NCBI GenBank assembly: GCA_947372535.1
Contig: CANBUA010000004.1
Location: 1-41,334 of the forward strand
Reading direction: 5' to 3'
Length of the DNA stretch: 41,334 nucleotides
From: Burkholderiales bacterium
GTDB taxonomy: Bacteria > Pseudomonadota > Gammaproteobacteria > Burkholderiales > Burkholderiaceae
The position numbers were made by a program, and so were the translations under genes. Shown one piece after another: positions 16,762-26,639 of this stretch. Every line of letters starts with the position of its first letter. Within the stretch, counting starts at the first letter, position 1. Below the pieces are notes generated by a model that saw only the letters and a program-made list of their open reading frames with translations, was not told where the DNA came from and ran no database searches.

Positions 16762-18024
16762 ATGTCAGACCGCCAAACCCTCCCCCGCCCGACCGACGCC
16801 TTCGCCCCTGCCAGCCTGGGCACGCCCTTGAGCCCGTCGGCCACGCGCGTCATGCTGCTAGGCGCCGGTGAACTGGGCAAAGAAGTGCTGATCGCCTTGC
16901 AGCGCCTGGGCGTGGAGACCATCGCGGTCGACCGCTACGAGAACGCGCCCGGCCACCAGGTGGCCCACCATGCGCGCACGATCGCCATGAGCGATGCCGA
17001 CCAGCTTCGCACGCTGATTGAGGCCGAGCGCCCGCTGCTGGTGGTGCCCGAGATCGAAGCCATCGCCACGGCCGAGCTCGAAGCCCTGGAAGCGCGTGGC
17101 CTGATCCGCGTCGTACCCACCGCACGCGCCACCCGCCTGACCATGGACCGCGAAGGCATCCGCCGCCTGGCCGCCGAGACCCTGCAGCTGCCCACCAGCC
17201 CCTACGTCTTCGCCAACTCGTTGGACGAGTTGCAGGCCGCCATCGACGGCGGCATCGGCTACCCGTGCGTCGTCAAGCCGGTGATGAGCTCATCGGGCAA
17301 GGGCCAGAGCAAGCTCGACGGCCCGCAAGACGTGGCCAAGGCATGGGCCTGCGCCATGGCAGGCGGACGCGTCAGCCACGGCCGCGTCATCGTCGAAGGC
17401 TTCATCGACTTCGACTACGAGATCACGCAACTGACCGTGCGCGCCGTCGGGGCGGATGGCCAGATCGAGACCCACTTCTGCGAACCCATTGGCCACGTCC
17501 AGGTCCAGGGCGACTATGTCGAGAGCTGGCAGCCCCAGCGCATGACGCCCCTGGCCTTGGAACGCTCACGCCAGATCGCCAAGGCGGTCACCGACGACCT
17601 GGGCGGCCAGGGCCTGTTCGGCGTCGAGCTGTTCATCAAGGGTGATCAGGTCTGGTTCAGCGAAGTCAGCCCTCGCCCGCACGACACCGGCCTGGTCACC
17701 TTGAGCACGCAGGTGCAAAGCGAATTCGAGCTGCATGCCCGCGCCATCCTGGGCCTGCCCGTTGACACCCGCCTGCGCTCACCGGGCGCCTCGGCCGTCA
17801 TCTATGGTGGCGTCGATGCCCAGGGCGTGAGTTTCGAAGGCGTGGCCGATGCGCTGCGCGTGCCCGATACGGATGTGCGCCTGTTCGGCAAGCCCGAGAG
17901 TTTCGCCAAGCGCCGCATGGGCGTGGCACTGGCCTTTGCGGAGAACACCGACCTGGCGCGTCAGCGGGCCAAGGAGGCCGCCAGCCGCATCCAGGTCAAA
18001 GCCAGTCTCAAGCCGCAGAGCTGA
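16762..18024 (+). CDS. purT: formate-dependent phosphoribosylglycinamide formyltransferase PurT
   Basis: Uses formate and ATP to formylate GAR in purine synthesis, the folate-independent alternative to PurN; cytosolic. The 420-aa protein is slightly longer than the usual 392 aa because of an N-terminal extension of about 25 residues. After it come [12 protein letters not shown] (pre-ATP-grasp), [13 protein letters not shown], the ATP-grasp core [32 protein letters not shown] and the metal/ATP-binding [17 protein letters not shown]. An ATG further in is not clearly better, so the long start is kept with reserve. The 3' end overlaps the convergent Crp/Fnr gene by 17 bases. Confidence 0.95.
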   Translation: MSDRQTLPRPTDAFAPASLGTPLSPSATRVMLLGAGELGKEVLIALQRLGVETIAVDRYENAPGHQVAHHARTIAMSDADQLRTLIEAERPLLVVPEIEAIATAELEALEARGLIRVVPTARATRLTMDREGIRRLAAETLQLPTSPYVFANSLDELQAAIDGGIGYPCVVKPVMSSSGKGQSKLDGPQDVAKAWACAMAGGRVSHGRVIVEGFIDFDYEITQLTVRAVGADGQIETHFCEPIGHVQVQGDYVESWQPQRMTPLALERSRQIAKAVTDDLGGQGLFGVELFIKGDQVWFSEVSPRPHDTGLVTLSTQVQSEFELHARAILGLPVDTRLRSPGASAVIYGGVDAQGVSFEGVADALRVPDTDVRLFGKPESFAKRRMGVALAFAENTDLARQRAKEAASRIQVKASLKPQS

Positions 18025-18829
18025 GGCTACCCGAGCGGTCAGCCAGCTCGCCCATGGCGCGCAGGCTGCTCACCAGCGAGGTGTTCATGGGCCCTGAGCG
18101 CGTCATCAAGCCGGGGATGTCGATCAACTCGATGTCGGCATAACGCACAGCCACCAAGCCTTCTTCGGCATAGGTCTTGAGCGCGCGGTTGATGGTCTGC
18201 CGCGAGACGCCCATCATGCGGGCCAGGTACTCTTGCGGCAAGCGCAAGTGGCGCTTGAAGGACATCGGGTAGTTCATCCCGAAGTTGGTGGCCGCCATCA
18301 GCAAGCGCTTGGCCAGCAACTGGTCCAGCGGCAGGCTGGCGCTGTCTTCCATCAAGACGACGAGCATGCGCAGCTTCAGGCAGGCCAGGCGGGAGATGTC
18401 GCGCCAATACTGAGGATGATCGTTGAGCCACGGCTCCAGCGAGGAGCGCGGCACGAGCAGCACGCTGCTGGCCACATCGGCGACGGCATCCTGACTGCGC
18501 GGTAGGCGGTCGATCATCGCGATCTCGCCAAACCAGTGGTAGGGCTCGAGGTACATGCTGAGCACCTGGTCCTCATCCTCGCCATTGATCGATCCGAGCT
18601 TGAGCGCCCCGGACAAGACACAGCACAAGGCCTCATCAAGCTCACCGCGCGAGAACAGGTGCTCCCCCGCTTTGAGCGTCACGATCCTGGATCGGCTGAT
18701 CAGGGCTTGTTGGAGCACCGGAGGGCAGGACGCGAACCACACATGGGATCGGAGCGCTGGAAGCAGGTGGTCGGACGGGAATTCGCTGGGGTGATTCATG
18801 GGCACTACATCTTCACGCCATGTCGGCAT
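18008..18829 (-). CDS. Crp/Fnr family transcriptional regulator
   Basis: A predicted protein of 273 aa. ATG 18829 is preferred because GAGGGA lies nine bases upstream; an ATG at 18799 and a TTG at 18838 are alternatives. Residues about 25-145 form a cyclic-nucleotide-binding-type beta-roll ([36 protein letters not shown]). The C-terminal winged helix has [19 protein letters not shown] and a wing ([12 protein letters not shown]). No Fnr-type N-terminal cysteine cluster is present, so it is not an oxygen-sensing [4Fe-4S] Fnr. The PRSQDAVA segment takes the place of the cAMP-binding arginine-serine motif of true Crp, so the ligand is unknown. Its 3' end overlaps purT tail to tail. Targets unknown. 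Confidence 0.85.
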   Translation of the reverse strand: MPTWREDVVPMNHPSEFPSDHLLPALRSHVWFASCPPVLQQALISRSRIVTLKAGEHLFSRGELDEALCCVLSGALKLGSINGEDEDQVLSMYLEPYHWFGEIAMIDRLPRSQDAVADVASSVLLVPRSSLEPWLNDHPQYWRDISRLACLKLRMLVVLMEDSASLPLDQLLAKRLLMAATNFGMNYPMSFKRHLRLPQEYLARMMGVSRQTINRALKTYAEEGLVAVRYADIELIDIPGLMTRSGPMNTSLVSSLRAMGELADRSGSLSSAA

Positions 18830-18866
18830 GGGGCTCAATCCCTCTTTTGGAGGGATTTTGTAAACC

Positions 18867-18896
18867 GTTATACAGGGGAACTAAACATCGATGCAA
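18867..18896 (-). promoter_or_regulatory. putative promoter of the Crp/Fnr gene
   Basis: On the minus strand, TTGCAT (18896-18891) is followed by an 18-base spacer and TATAAC (18872-18867), about 38 bases before the chosen ATG at 18829. It lies in a strikingly AT-rich 190-base gap (18830-19019) shared with the divergent higA-like gene. A weaker plus-strand -10-like TATAGC is at 18977-18982 without a good -35. The gap holds no open reading frame. Confidence 0.45.
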
Positions 18897-19019
18897 TTCT
18901 TGATAATTGATTATTCAGAAACAAAGATGATCTAATACGAATGTCGGAAATAGTACACTTTTTTCAATGCTCACGGTATAGCATCTAACGATTGATCACC
19001 CATTCAGCACTGTTTCCCC

Positions 19020-19340
19020 ATGACCGCAAAAACTCCCGTCCATCCCGGCACCATCCTCCGAGCTCAGTTCATGGGTCCCTACAACCTGTCGGCCAGTGCC
19101 CTGGCCATCCGCCTGCATGTGCCAGCCCCCCGCGTGAACGACATCGTGCGTGAACGCCGGGGCATCAGCCCCGATTCGGCCCTGCGTCTGGCGCGTTTTT
19201 TCCGCACCACCGCGCAGTACTGGATGGACTTGCAGACCGAGTACGACCTGGCCGTGGCTGAAGCCCAAGCTGGTGAGCAGATCGCGCGCGAAGTGCAGCC
19301 TGCCCTGAACACCCCGGAAGACTCGACCGTCGCCGCCTGA
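19020..19340 (+). CDS. higA: HigA-type antitoxin / XRE regulator, no adjacent toxin
   Basis: A predicted protein of 106 aa. The sequence has HPGTILRAQF, then an XRE helix-turn-helix (SASALAIRLHVPAPRVNDIV) and ERRGISPDSALRLARFF followed by AQYWMDLQTEYDL. This is the HigA/VapI antitoxin pattern; such proteins neutralise the HigB ribosome-dependent RNase and repress their own operon. higB normally lies directly upstream. Here the upstream 180 bases are AT-rich and contain no HigB reading frame, and downstream lies the convergent amn gene only 21 bases away. It may be a solitary regulator, an orphan antitoxin or one whose toxin is elsewhere. Confidence 0.85.
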   Translation: MTAKTPVHPGTILRAQFMGPYNLSASALAIRLHVPAPRVNDIVRERRGISPDSALRLARFFRTTAQYWMDLQTEYDLAVAEAQAGEQIAREVQPALNTPEDSTVAA

Positions 19341-19361
19341 GCAGCGCGGCCTTCCCGGCTG

Positions 19362-20876
19362 TTACTGGAACGCCACCTCGGCAAAACTGCGCAACTTGCG
19401 GCTGTGCAGTTGTTCCGAGCGGTTGCGACGCAGCCGCTCGATGGCGCGCAAGCCAATGCGCAAGTGCTGATCGACCCGCTCGCGGTAGAACTGGTTGGCC
19501 ATGCCCGGCAGCTTGATCTCACCGTGCAGCGGCTTGTCGCTCACGCACAGCAAAGTGCCATAGGGCACGCGGAACCTGAAGCCATTGGCCGCAATGGTCG
19601 CGCTTTCCATGTCCAGCGCCACCGCCCGGCTCTGGCTGAAGCGCCGCTCCGGTTCGCGGTGCGGCATCAACTCCCAATTGCGGTTGTCGGTCGAGGCCAC
19701 GGTGCCCGTGCGCATGATGCGCTTGAGGTCGAAGCCCTGAAGCTGGGTCACGTCGGCCACCGCCCCTTCGATGGCCAGTTGGATCTCGGCCAGCGGTGGG
19801 ATGGGCACCCACAGTGGCAGGTCTTCATCGAGCACATGGTCTTCACGCACATAACCGTGGGCCAGCACGTAGTCGCCCAGTTGTTGTGAGTTGCGCAGGC
19901 CGGCGCAGTGGCCCAACATGATCCAGGCCAGCGGCCGCAGCACAGCGATGTGGTCGGTGATGGTCTTGGCGTTGGACGGCCCCACCCCAATGTTGACCAT
20001 GGTGATGCCGCTTCGGTCCTGGCGCACCAGGTGGTAGGCCGGCATCTGCGGCAGGCGTGGCGGCATGGCGCCCAGCGTGTCGAAGGCCTCGGCCGGCACG
20101 CCCACGCGGCGCGTGACCACATTGCCCGGCTCGACAAAGGCGATGCAGTCGTCGTCATCACGCGGGTTGGCCGGATCGGGCGCCGTCTTCATCAGGTGAT
20201 GCGAGAGCTGCACAAACTGGTCGATGTAGAACTGGTAGTTTGTGAACAGCACGAAGTTCTGGAAATGCTCGGGCGAGGTGCCGGTGTAGTGGCGCAGGCG
20301 GTGCAGCGAGTAGTCCACACGTGGCGCGGTGAACAAGGCCAACGGACGCGGCGCGCCGCCCATGGCGTTGTAGGTGCCGTTGGCGATGCCGTCATCCATG
20401 GAGGCCAGGTCGGGCAGGTCGAACTGGTCGCGCAGCATCACGCGGCGCTCGGGCGTGAGGTTGCCTTCGATGTGGTCGTTGTCGGCCAGCGAGAAATGAA
20501 CCGGGATGGGCTCGCGGCTCAGGCCGATCTCGAGCGACACGCCATGGTTGGTCAACAGCAACTCGAACTGCTCGCGGTAGTAATCGGCGAACAGATCGGG
20601 CCGCGTGACCGTGGTCTCATACGTGCCGGGACCGGCCACGAAGCCATAGGCCAGGCGCGAATCGGCGCGAGCCACGGTGTCAGTGACGATGCGCACGAAG
20701 GGGTACTTGGCCCGCACGGGTTCGACGAACTCCTCGCCCGCCACGAAGCGTTGCAAGGCCCCGCGCAGGTAGGCGATCTGGCTGTTGTAGAGCAGCAGGA
20801 CTTGGTCGAATGCCGCCTGGGCATTGTCGTAGCGCTGAGACGCGCTCTTGGGCGCTTCTGATTTGGTCGGATCCAT
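19362..20876 (-). CDS. amn: AMP nucleosidase Amn
   Basis: Hydrolyses AMP to adenine and ribose 5-phosphate, adjusting adenylate pools; cytosolic. The 504-aa length fits the family (E. coli Amn is 484 aa). The N-terminal AMP nucleosidase domain (about residues 15-180; for example YPFVRIVTD, LLTNHGVSLEIGLSREPIP) is followed by the phosphorylase-like catalytic domain with NIGVGPSNAKTITDH, HCAGLRNSQQLGDYVLAHG, ALDMESATIAANGFR and YGTLLCVSDKPLHGEIK. The open frame continues upstream to 21257, but MDPTKSEAPK at 20876 has AAAGGAG about 11 bases upstream and fits the family start. It is convergent with the higA-like gene. Confidence 0.95.
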   Translation of the reverse strand: MDPTKSEAPKSASQRYDNAQAAFDQVLLLYNSQIAYLRGALQRFVAGEEFVEPVRAKYPFVRIVTDTVARADSRLAYGFVAGPGTYETTVTRPDLFADYYREQFELLLTNHGVSLEIGLSREPIPVHFSLADNDHIEGNLTPERRVMLRDQFDLPDLASMDDGIANGTYNAMGGAPRPLALFTAPRVDYSLHRLRHYTGTSPEHFQNFVLFTNYQFYIDQFVQLSHHLMKTAPDPANPRDDDDCIAFVEPGNVVTRRVGVPAEAFDTLGAMPPRLPQMPAYHLVRQDRSGITMVNIGVGPSNAKTITDHIAVLRPLAWIMLGHCAGLRNSQQLGDYVLAHGYVREDHVLDEDLPLWVPIPPLAEIQLAIEGAVADVTQLQGFDLKRIMRTGTVASTDNRNWELMPHREPERRFSQSRAVALDMESATIAANGFRFRVPYGTLLCVSDKPLHGEIKLPGMANQFYRERVDQHLRIGLRAIERLRRNRSEQLHSRKLRSFAEVAFQ

Positions 20877-21009
20877 GATGAACAACACTCCTTTGGCCAG
20901 GACAAGCCCATTGTCTACCCCGGCGCTGAAGGCAGTTGTGGCCAAAGGCCGACAAGGACGGTTGTGTTGAGAGGATTGCGCGAAATCGCAGCCTGGATGC
21001 CAGGGCGTC

Positions 21010-21474
<465 letters not shown>

Positions 21475-21501
21475 GGCAGTTGATCGCTCAGCGGCTGTCG
21501 C

Positions 21502-22149
21502 TCAATCGCGGGCCAGCAAGGCTTCGCGCAAGTCGTGGGCAAAGCCTTCGAGGTCCGCCTCGAAAGCCGCCACCAGCTTGCCGAACACGTTGTAGGCCAG
21601 CACAGCCGGGATGGCCACGGCCAGGCCGGCGGCGGTCATGATGAGCGCCTCGCCCACCGGGCCGGCCACCTTGTCCAGGCTCACCGAGCCTTCGGCGCTG
21701 ATGCCCATCATCGCGTGGTAGATGCCCCAGACGGTGCCGAACAGGCCGATGAAGGGCGCCACGGCGCCCACTGATGCCAGCAGCACTTGACCAAACTGCA
21801 AACGGGCCAGCACCTGGTGCAGGCTGTCACGCAGGCGGCGTGTCAACTGGGCACCGGGTTGGCCCTGGGCCTCCAGCGAACCGACCACCACTGAACGCTC
21901 GGCTGCATCGACCAGCGGCAAGAGCACAAGCTCTCGATCCAACCCTTGCAATTGCTGGCGTGCCGAGCCCAGATCGGGCGCCTGCCAGAAACGGTTCATG
22001 GCAGGGACGAGGTCACGGCGCACACGCAGCAGCACCCAGGCCTTCCACGCGATGATGACCCAGGCCGAGACGGACATGAGCAGCAGGAGCGCGGCCACCA
22101 GCCGTGCCACGGCATCGCCTTGCGCCCAGAGGTGTTGAAGGCCTTCCAT
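21502..22149 (-). CDS. exbB: ExbB/TolQ family proton channel protein
   Basis: A predicted inner-membrane protein of 215 aa. ATG 22149 (MEGLQHLWAQGD) lies 11 bases after the dapB stop, and the longer open frame upstream overlaps dapB, so it is rejected. There is a first transmembrane helix at about residues 16-36, a cytoplasmic stretch (about 37-115), and two further helices with the MotA/TolQ/ExbB signature LLASVGAVAPFIGLFGTVWG and VGEALIMTAAGLAVAIPAV. It partners the ExbD encoded next. The energised client (TonB or TolA) is not in the window. Confidence 0.92.
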   Translation of the reverse strand: MEGLQHLWAQGDAVARLVAALLLLMSVSAWVIIAWKAWVLLRVRRDLVPAMNRFWQAPDLGSARQQLQGLDRELVLLPLVDAAERSVVVGSLEAQGQPGAQLTRRLRDSLHQVLARLQFGQVLLASVGAVAPFIGLFGTVWGIYHAMMGISAEGSVSLDKVAGPVGEALIMTAAGLAVAIPAVLAYNVFGKLVAAFEADLEGFAHDLREALLARD

Positions 22150-22160
22150 GGTCTGGTCGC

Positions 22161-22997
22161 TCAGTTCAAGCCGAGAACTTGGTCCATGCCGAACAGGCCA
22201 TGAGGCTGCTCGGCCAGGTAACGCACAGCGCGCAGGCTGCCCTGCACATAGGTGGCCCGGCTGGATGATTTGTGGGTGATCTCGATGCGCTCGCCGGTGC
22301 CGGCGAATAGGACGGTGTGATCGCCGATGATGTCGCCGCCACGTACCGTGGCAAAGCCTATGGTGCTGGGGTCGCGCTCGCCGGTCACGCCTTCGCGGCC
22401 ATAAACGGCGCAATCTTTGAGGTTGCGCCCCAGGCTCTCGGCCACCACTTCACCCATCTTGAGTGCGGTGCCGCTGGGTGCATCGACCTTGTGGCGATGA
22501 TGCGCTTCGATGATCTCGATGTCATAGCCCTCGTTGAGCGCCTTGGCGGCCTGCTTGAGCAGGGCGAACACCACGTTCACGCCAATGGCCATGTTGGGCG
22601 CCATCACGATGGCGATCTCCCGCGAAGCCGCTTCGATTTCGGCCTTTTGCTCATCGCTGAAACCAGTGGTCCCGATGACCAGCTTGACGCCAGAGGCGCG
22701 GCATTGACGCAAGTGCGCCATCGTGCCTTCGGGGCGGGTGAAGTCGATGAGGAAATCCGCGTTCGCCAGGCCTTGCGCCAGATCCGCCGTGATGGTCACA
22801 CCGCTGGTGTGCCCCAGGAAAGCGGCGGCATCGGCGCCCAACGCAGGGCTGCTGGGGATGTCCAGCGCGCCGGCCAGCACGTAGTCGGGCGAGGCCTGCA
22901 CGGCTTCGATCAGCATGCGGCCCATGCGGCCGCTGGCTCCGGCGATGGCAATGCGGTAGGGAGATGCGGTCACGGGGGTGGAGGCAGCAGCAGTCAT
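22161..22997 (-). CDS. dapB: 4-hydroxy-tetrahydrodipicolinate reductase DapB
   Basis: Reduces the DapA product with NAD(P)H in the diaminopimelate/lysine pathway; cytosolic. A 278-aa protein with nucleotide-binding GASGRMGRM (residues 20-28), [32 protein letters not shown] and the catalytic/substrate-binding [15 protein letters not shown] (His166-167, Lys170). The C-terminus ends with the usual [11 protein letters not shown]. It lies 33 bases after bamE and 11 bases before exbB on the same strand, so the four genes are probably co-transcribed. Confidence 0.97.
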   Translation of the reverse strand: MTAAASTPVTASPYRIAIAGASGRMGRMLIEAVQASPDYVLAGALDIPSSPALGADAAAFLGHTSGVTITADLAQGLANADFLIDFTRPEGTMAHLRQCRASGVKLVIGTTGFSDEQKAEIEAASREIAIVMAPNMAIGVNVVFALLKQAAKALNEGYDIEIIEAHHRHKVDAPSGTALKMGEVVAESLGRNLKDCAVYGREGVTGERDPSTIGFATVRGGDIIGDHTVLFAGTGERIEITHKSSSRATYVQGSLRAVRYLAEQPHGLFGMDQVLGLN

Positions 22998-23030
22998 GGC
23001 GATCGAATGAGAGGGAGCGGTGGGCAGCGT

Positions 23031-23627
23031 TCAGGGACGGCCGGGTTCGAGTGGCGGGTAGTCACGCGCGGCGCCTTGCGGCACCTTGGGCGTCGTGTCT
23101 ACCTTCGCCGGCACGGGCAGGGCCGCCACTTGCGCCGGGCTCAAGTCGGGCACCGGCGGCTTGGTGCTTTCCTGGCGCTGGATGCTGGCCACGAATTCGC
23201 GCTCTGTTGGCAGCGGATCAGCCTCGAAACGCTCGACCACGTTGTCCTTGAAGAACACGCTGACACGGCGTTGTTGCGCCGGGATGCCCTGGCGGGCAAT
23301 CGTGAAGACATAGTCCCAACGGTTCTCGTGGAAAACGTCCGTCAGCAGAGGCGTGCCGAGAATTTCGCGGACCTGGGCCCGACCCAGCCCGGGCTGGATC
23401 TGGGCCATGATTTCCTGGGTCACCACATTGCCCTGCACGACTTCCATGCGGTAGGGTTTGAACAGGCCAAACATGGTCTCGGGGCTGCGCATGCTGGCGG
23501 GCGCGGCATCACGCACACTCGCGCATCCGGCCATCATGACGGGCATGACACCGGCCACGAGAGCGAGCACAATCAGGCCCATTGAGCGGCGGCCAGCGCC
23601 AGGTTCAGCAGTAGGAATCAACAGCAC
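23031..23627 (-). CDS. bamE: outer-membrane assembly lipoprotein BamE
   Basis: Small lipoprotein subunit of the BAM complex that inserts beta-barrel proteins into the outer membrane. A GTG start at 23627 is chosen: AAAGGA sits nine bases upstream and the GAGRR sequence then gives the signal peptide its positive charge. ATG 23582 would leave a signal with no basic n-region. The signal peptide core is GLIVLALVAGVMPV, with the lipobox MAGC. The BamE/SmpA domain follows: FKPYRMEVVQGNVVTQE, IQPGLGRAQVREILGTPL, ENRWDYVFT and VFFKDNVVERFE. The C-terminus has a Pro-rich tail beyond the domain. It is divergent from fur and first in the operon with dapB. Confidence 0.93.
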   Translation of the reverse strand: MLLIPTAEPGAGRRSMGLIVLALVAGVMPVMMAGCASVRDAAPASMRSPETMFGLFKPYRMEVVQGNVVTQEIMAQIQPGLGRAQVREILGTPLLTDVFHENRWDYVFTIARQGIPAQQRRVSVFFKDNVVERFEADPLPTEREFVASIQRQESTKPPVPDLSPAQVAALPVPAKVDTTPKVPQGAARDYPPLEPGRP

Positions 23628-23755
23628 AGGACTTGGTCCTTTCACGCAAACACGGGGGAAACGCCCCACGAACCCGATCTGGCCGGGGCATCCCGATATC
23701 ATCGAGCATTCTAGCGGGGCCTTGTGCGCCCTGCCCGACCTGTGAAAGGCCAGCC

Positions 23756-24187
23756 ATGACCCACGCCGACGAAATCAAAAACAGCGGACTCAAAGCCACG
23801 CTCCCCCGCATCAAAATCCTGGAAGTGTTCCAGCAATCAGCCCAGCGCCACATGACCGCCGAAGACGTGTTCAAGGTGCTCCTGGCCGACCGTTCCGACA
23901 TTGGCCTGGCCACCGTTTACCGGGTGTTGCTGCAGTTCGAACAGGCCGGCATCCTCAGCCGCAACCATTTCGAGGCCGGCAAAGCCGTGTTCGAGCTCAA
24001 CGAGGGCTCACACCACGACCACCTGGTGTGCGTGATCTGCGGCAAGGTCGAAGAGTTTTATGACGCCGAGATCGAGCGGCGCCAGCAGGCCATCGCGACG
24101 GATCGCGGCTACAAGCTGCAAGACCACGCGCTCTCTCTGTACGTGGTGTGCGACAAGGAATCGTGCCGCAAGGCCGCCAGCCGCTGA
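23756..24187 (+). CDS. fur: ferric uptake regulator Fur
   Basis: Iron-responsive repressor; binds Fe(II) and blocks iron uptake promoters. The 143-aa length is typical. ATG 23756 has GAAAGG about six bases upstream; the longer open frame to 23633 is rejected. The N-terminal winged helix spans about residues 1-80 (LKATLPRIKILEVF, LATVYRVLLQFEQAG). The dimerisation/metal domain has HHDH (86-89), Cys92 and Cys95, then Cys132 and Cys137, matching the Fur metal sites. Divergent from bamE; the 128-base shared spacer has no perfect Fur box that I can see. Converges on hprK. Confidence 0.96.
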   Translation: MTHADEIKNSGLKATLPRIKILEVFQQSAQRHMTAEDVFKVLLADRSDIGLATVYRVLLQFEQAGILSRNHFEAGKAVFELNEGSHHDHLVCVICGKVEEFYDAEIERRQQAIATDRGYKLQDHALSLYVVCDKESCRKAASR

Positions 24188-24238
24188 GCGACTGAGCCGG
24201 CTCCGATGGGGGCGGCCACACGGGCTGCCAGCCCATCT

Positions 24239-25204
24239 TCAGTCGATGATGCCGCGCTCCATGGCCTTCTGATGGCGGTCGATGAATTCCTTGTAGGTGT
24301 CGATGCCGCGCAGTTGCAGCACGGTATTGCGCACAGCGGCCTCGACCAGCACGGCCAGATTTCGGCCGGCATCCACGGCGATCACCACCTTGCGCGCCTG
24401 CACACCCAGCACCTCTTCGAACAAAGGCTCATACGGCAGGCGTTCGAACTCGCGCTCCATGGTTTCCTTGCGGACCAGGTGCACGATGAGCTTGAGGCGC
24501 ATCTTGCGGCGCACCGCCGTCTCACCAAAGATCGCTTTGATGTCCAGCAGGCCGATGCCACGCACTTCCAGCAGGTTGCGCAGCAATTCCGGACAGCGGC
24601 CCTCGATGGCGCTGCGCGAGACGCGATAAAGGTCCACCGCATCGTCAGCCACCAGGCCGTGTCCGCGTGAAATCAATTCCAGGCCCAATTCGCTCTTGCC
24701 CAGGCCGGACTCACCGGTCAGCAGCACGCCCAAACCGAGGATGTCCATGAACACGCCATGGCGGGTGATGCGCTCAGCAAAGTGCTGGGTGAGGTAGCTG
24801 CGCAGCACGTCGATGACGTGGCCAGCGGGCTCGCGCGTGACGAACAGCGGGATGCCGGCACGGCCGCACATGGCCACCAGGCGGTCGGAGGGCTGCTGGC
24901 CGTCGGCCACCACCACCACCGGCGGCTCAAGCGTCACGATGCGCTGAATGCGCCGCTCCTGGTCGTCTGGATTGGAGCCCTCGAAATAGGCCGCCTCTTT
25001 CACGCCGACGATCTGGACGCGGTAAGGGTGGATGTAATTGAGGTAGCCCACCAGATCGGCCGCCGATTGGGCAGACTGGACGGCGGCTTCGTCGAAGCGG
25101 CGCTCCGGGTGGGCATGCCCGGCGATCCACTCCCAACGAAGCGCTTCGCGGTTGGCCTCGAAGAGGACTTCCGCACTGATGACGGCGAGATCTTGGGCGC
25201 TCAC
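24239..25204 (-). CDS. hprK: HPr kinase/phosphorylase HprK
   Basis: Phosphorylates and dephosphorylates a serine of HPr/NPr. In Gram-negatives it tunes the nitrogen PTS. A 321-aa protein with GTG start at 25204; an in-frame stop upstream excludes a longer start. The N-terminal domain covers about residues 1-130. The C-terminal kinase has Walker A GESGLGKS (164-171), [11 protein letters not shown] and the HprK signature [16 protein letters not shown]. It follows ptsN by 36 bases on the same strand, the usual order in betaproteobacteria. Confidence 0.96.
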   Translation of the reverse strand: MSAQDLAVISAEVLFEANREALRWEWIAGHAHPERRFDEAAVQSAQSAADLVGYLNYIHPYRVQIVGVKEAAYFEGSNPDDQERRIQRIVTLEPPVVVVADGQQPSDRLVAMCGRAGIPLFVTREPAGHVIDVLRSYLTQHFAERITRHGVFMDILGLGVLLTGESGLGKSELGLELISRGHGLVADDAVDLYRVSRSAIEGRCPELLRNLLEVRGIGLLDIKAIFGETAVRRKMRLKLIVHLVRKETMEREFERLPYEPLFEEVLGVQARKVVIAVDAGRNLAVLVEAAVRNTVLQLRGIDTYKEFIDRHQKAMERGIID

Positions 25205-25240
25205 GTTGGATGGTTTGACCGCAGAGATGAAAGGATCAGA

Positions 25241-25714
25241 TCAGGCCACCGACTTGAGCGGCTGCCATCGTTCGATCATCTCATGCACCTGGAGGGCATC
25301 AGGCTCGGTCTTGAGGCGCTCGCGCAACGCCCGATCGGAAAGCAACTCGGCGATTTCGGAGAGAATTTCGAGGTGCCGCTGTGTAGCGGCCTCGGGCACC
25401 AGCAGAAAGATGAGCAGATCAACGGGCTCGTCATCGGGCGCATCGAAGGCAATCGGCTGACGCAGGCGGATGACGGCGGCCAGCGGATTTTTCAGGCCCT
25501 TGATGCGGCCATGGGGGATGGCGACGCCATGGCCCAGGCCGGTGGAACCCAGGCGCTCACGGGCAAACAGGTTGTCCGTGACGGTGGCACGGGCAATCGC
25601 ATGATGGTTTTCGAACAGCAGACCCGCGTGTTCAAACACGCGCTTCTTGCTGCTGGCGTCCAGGTCCACCAGCACTTGGCCAGCGGGGAGGATAGCGGAG
25701 AGTCTATTCATCAT
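25241..25714 (-). CDS. ptsN: nitrogen PTS EIIA component PtsN
   Basis: EIIA-Ntr, a phosphocarrier and regulator in the nitrogen PTS that takes phosphate from NPr and affects potassium and nitrogen control. A 157-aa protein of family length. The active histidine is His68 in GHGVAIPHGRI, followed by FDAPDDEPVDLLIFLLVPE and HLEILSEIAELL, all typical. It forms an operon with hprK. The hpf gene lies upstream on the same strand, but a good terminator separates them. Confidence 0.96.
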   Translation of the reverse strand: MMNRLSAILPAGQVLVDLDASSKKRVFEHAGLLFENHHAIARATVTDNLFARERLGSTGLGHGVAIPHGRIKGLKNPLAAVIRLRQPIAFDAPDDEPVDLLIFLLVPEAATQRHLEILSEIAELLSDRALRERLKTEPDALQVHEMIERWQPLKSVA

Positions 25715-26050
25715 GTTTCAGCGGGGGCGACGGCCTTGTGCCTTGTCCCCCGCTCCCGAGGCGGATGAGCGGCGGATTATAGAAACCGAAAACATCCTCC
25801 GGCGACATCTAAACGCCACCGGGTTGAGGGGATTTTGCATGGTTTGCTGCACCGCAGCAACCCCAAAACCGCCTCATGCGGCAGATTTATTTCACACCAT
25901 TACAACGATTGATGTGCTGCGTAGGATGACAGCGTCTCAGCACATGAAAAACGGCCCCAAAAGGGGCCGTTGTAACTTGGTGCCTCGCTGCGCGGGCGAC
26001 CCGCTGTCAGTCTTCACCAAGGCGTGCTTTGTTGGCGTGTGATTTCGGTG
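25715..26050. other. non-coding gap between ptsN and hpf
   Basis: These 336 bases contain the hpf terminator at 25946-25970 and presumably the ptsN promoter. An open frame covers part of the region (plus strand, 25647-26042), but it is antisense to ptsN at its start, runs through the terminator, and resembles no protein. I see no RNA gene. Confidence 0.6.
25946..25970 (-). terminator. rho-independent terminator of hpf
   Basis: Perfect eight-base-pair GC-rich stem ACGGCCCC/GGGGCCGT (25951-25970) with a four-base loop. Read on the minus strand it is followed by TTTTTC. It lies about 80 bases after the hpf stop and before ptsN. Confidence 0.85.
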
Positions 26051-26404
26051 TCATTGAACTCCATCCCAGCGGCCCTCTCCTTCTCGTTTCATCGAAACGT
26101 GGTGGTGATCCTGAACGCGCGCCTTGTGGCGGCAGACTTGGCGGTCGAGTTTGTCCATGAGTTGATCGATGGCAGCGTATAGATCCTCGTGTGCAGTTTC
26201 CAAAAAGATGTCTTTGCCTTTGACGTGCAAATTGACTTCAGCCTTCTGACGACGGTCCTTTTCCTTTTGCTTCTCAACACTGAGTAGAACCGTCACATCG
26301 ACCACTTGCTCGAAGTGTCTGGTGACTCGATCCAGCTTGGTGAGTACGTACTCACGCAGCGAGGGTGTGACTTCAAGATGGTGGCCACTGATCGTCAAAT
26401 TCAT
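26051..26404 (-). CDS. hpf: ribosome hibernation-promoting factor (short HPF / RaiA family)
   Basis: Binds the 30S decoding channel and stabilises inactive 70S/100S ribosomes in stationary phase. 117 aa; ATG 26404 has AAAGGAGG upstream, an excellent ribosome-binding site. The sequence starts [20 protein letters not shown] and has the beta-alpha-beta pattern with [33 protein letters not shown] and the basic tail [11 protein letters not shown]. It lacks the C-terminal dimerisation domain of long HPF, so it is the short type. In many relatives rpoN is directly upstream; here an MFS gene is. Confidence 0.95.
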   Translation of the reverse strand: MNLTISGHHLEVTPSLREYVLTKLDRVTRHFEQVVDVTVLLSVEKQKEKDRRQKAEVNLHVKGKDIFLETAHEDLYAAIDQLMDKLDRQVCRHKARVQDHHHVSMKREGEGRWDGVQ

Positions 26405-26639
26405 ACCGCCTCCTTTCGAGGGCAGAGGGTTGAAAACCCGGCAGGAACCCGTTTGCAAAGCCGCCAGTGCTGGGCCCTTTCGGGCACCGGCTGCACTGCC
26501 AACAAAGCTCAAACCGGACGTTCAGTCTGCACTCGTTTGACGCTTGTGACAAGCCTATGACATCAGTGTTTACATTGATTTTTTCAGCTTTGCCAACAAA
26601 GGCCGCATTGCTGCGGAAACGCTCACATTTGACTCAAGT

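Noticed and set aside
25647..26042. A 131-codon open frame between ptsN and hpf
   Set aside because: It overlaps ptsN in antisense and runs through the hpf terminator; no protein similarity.
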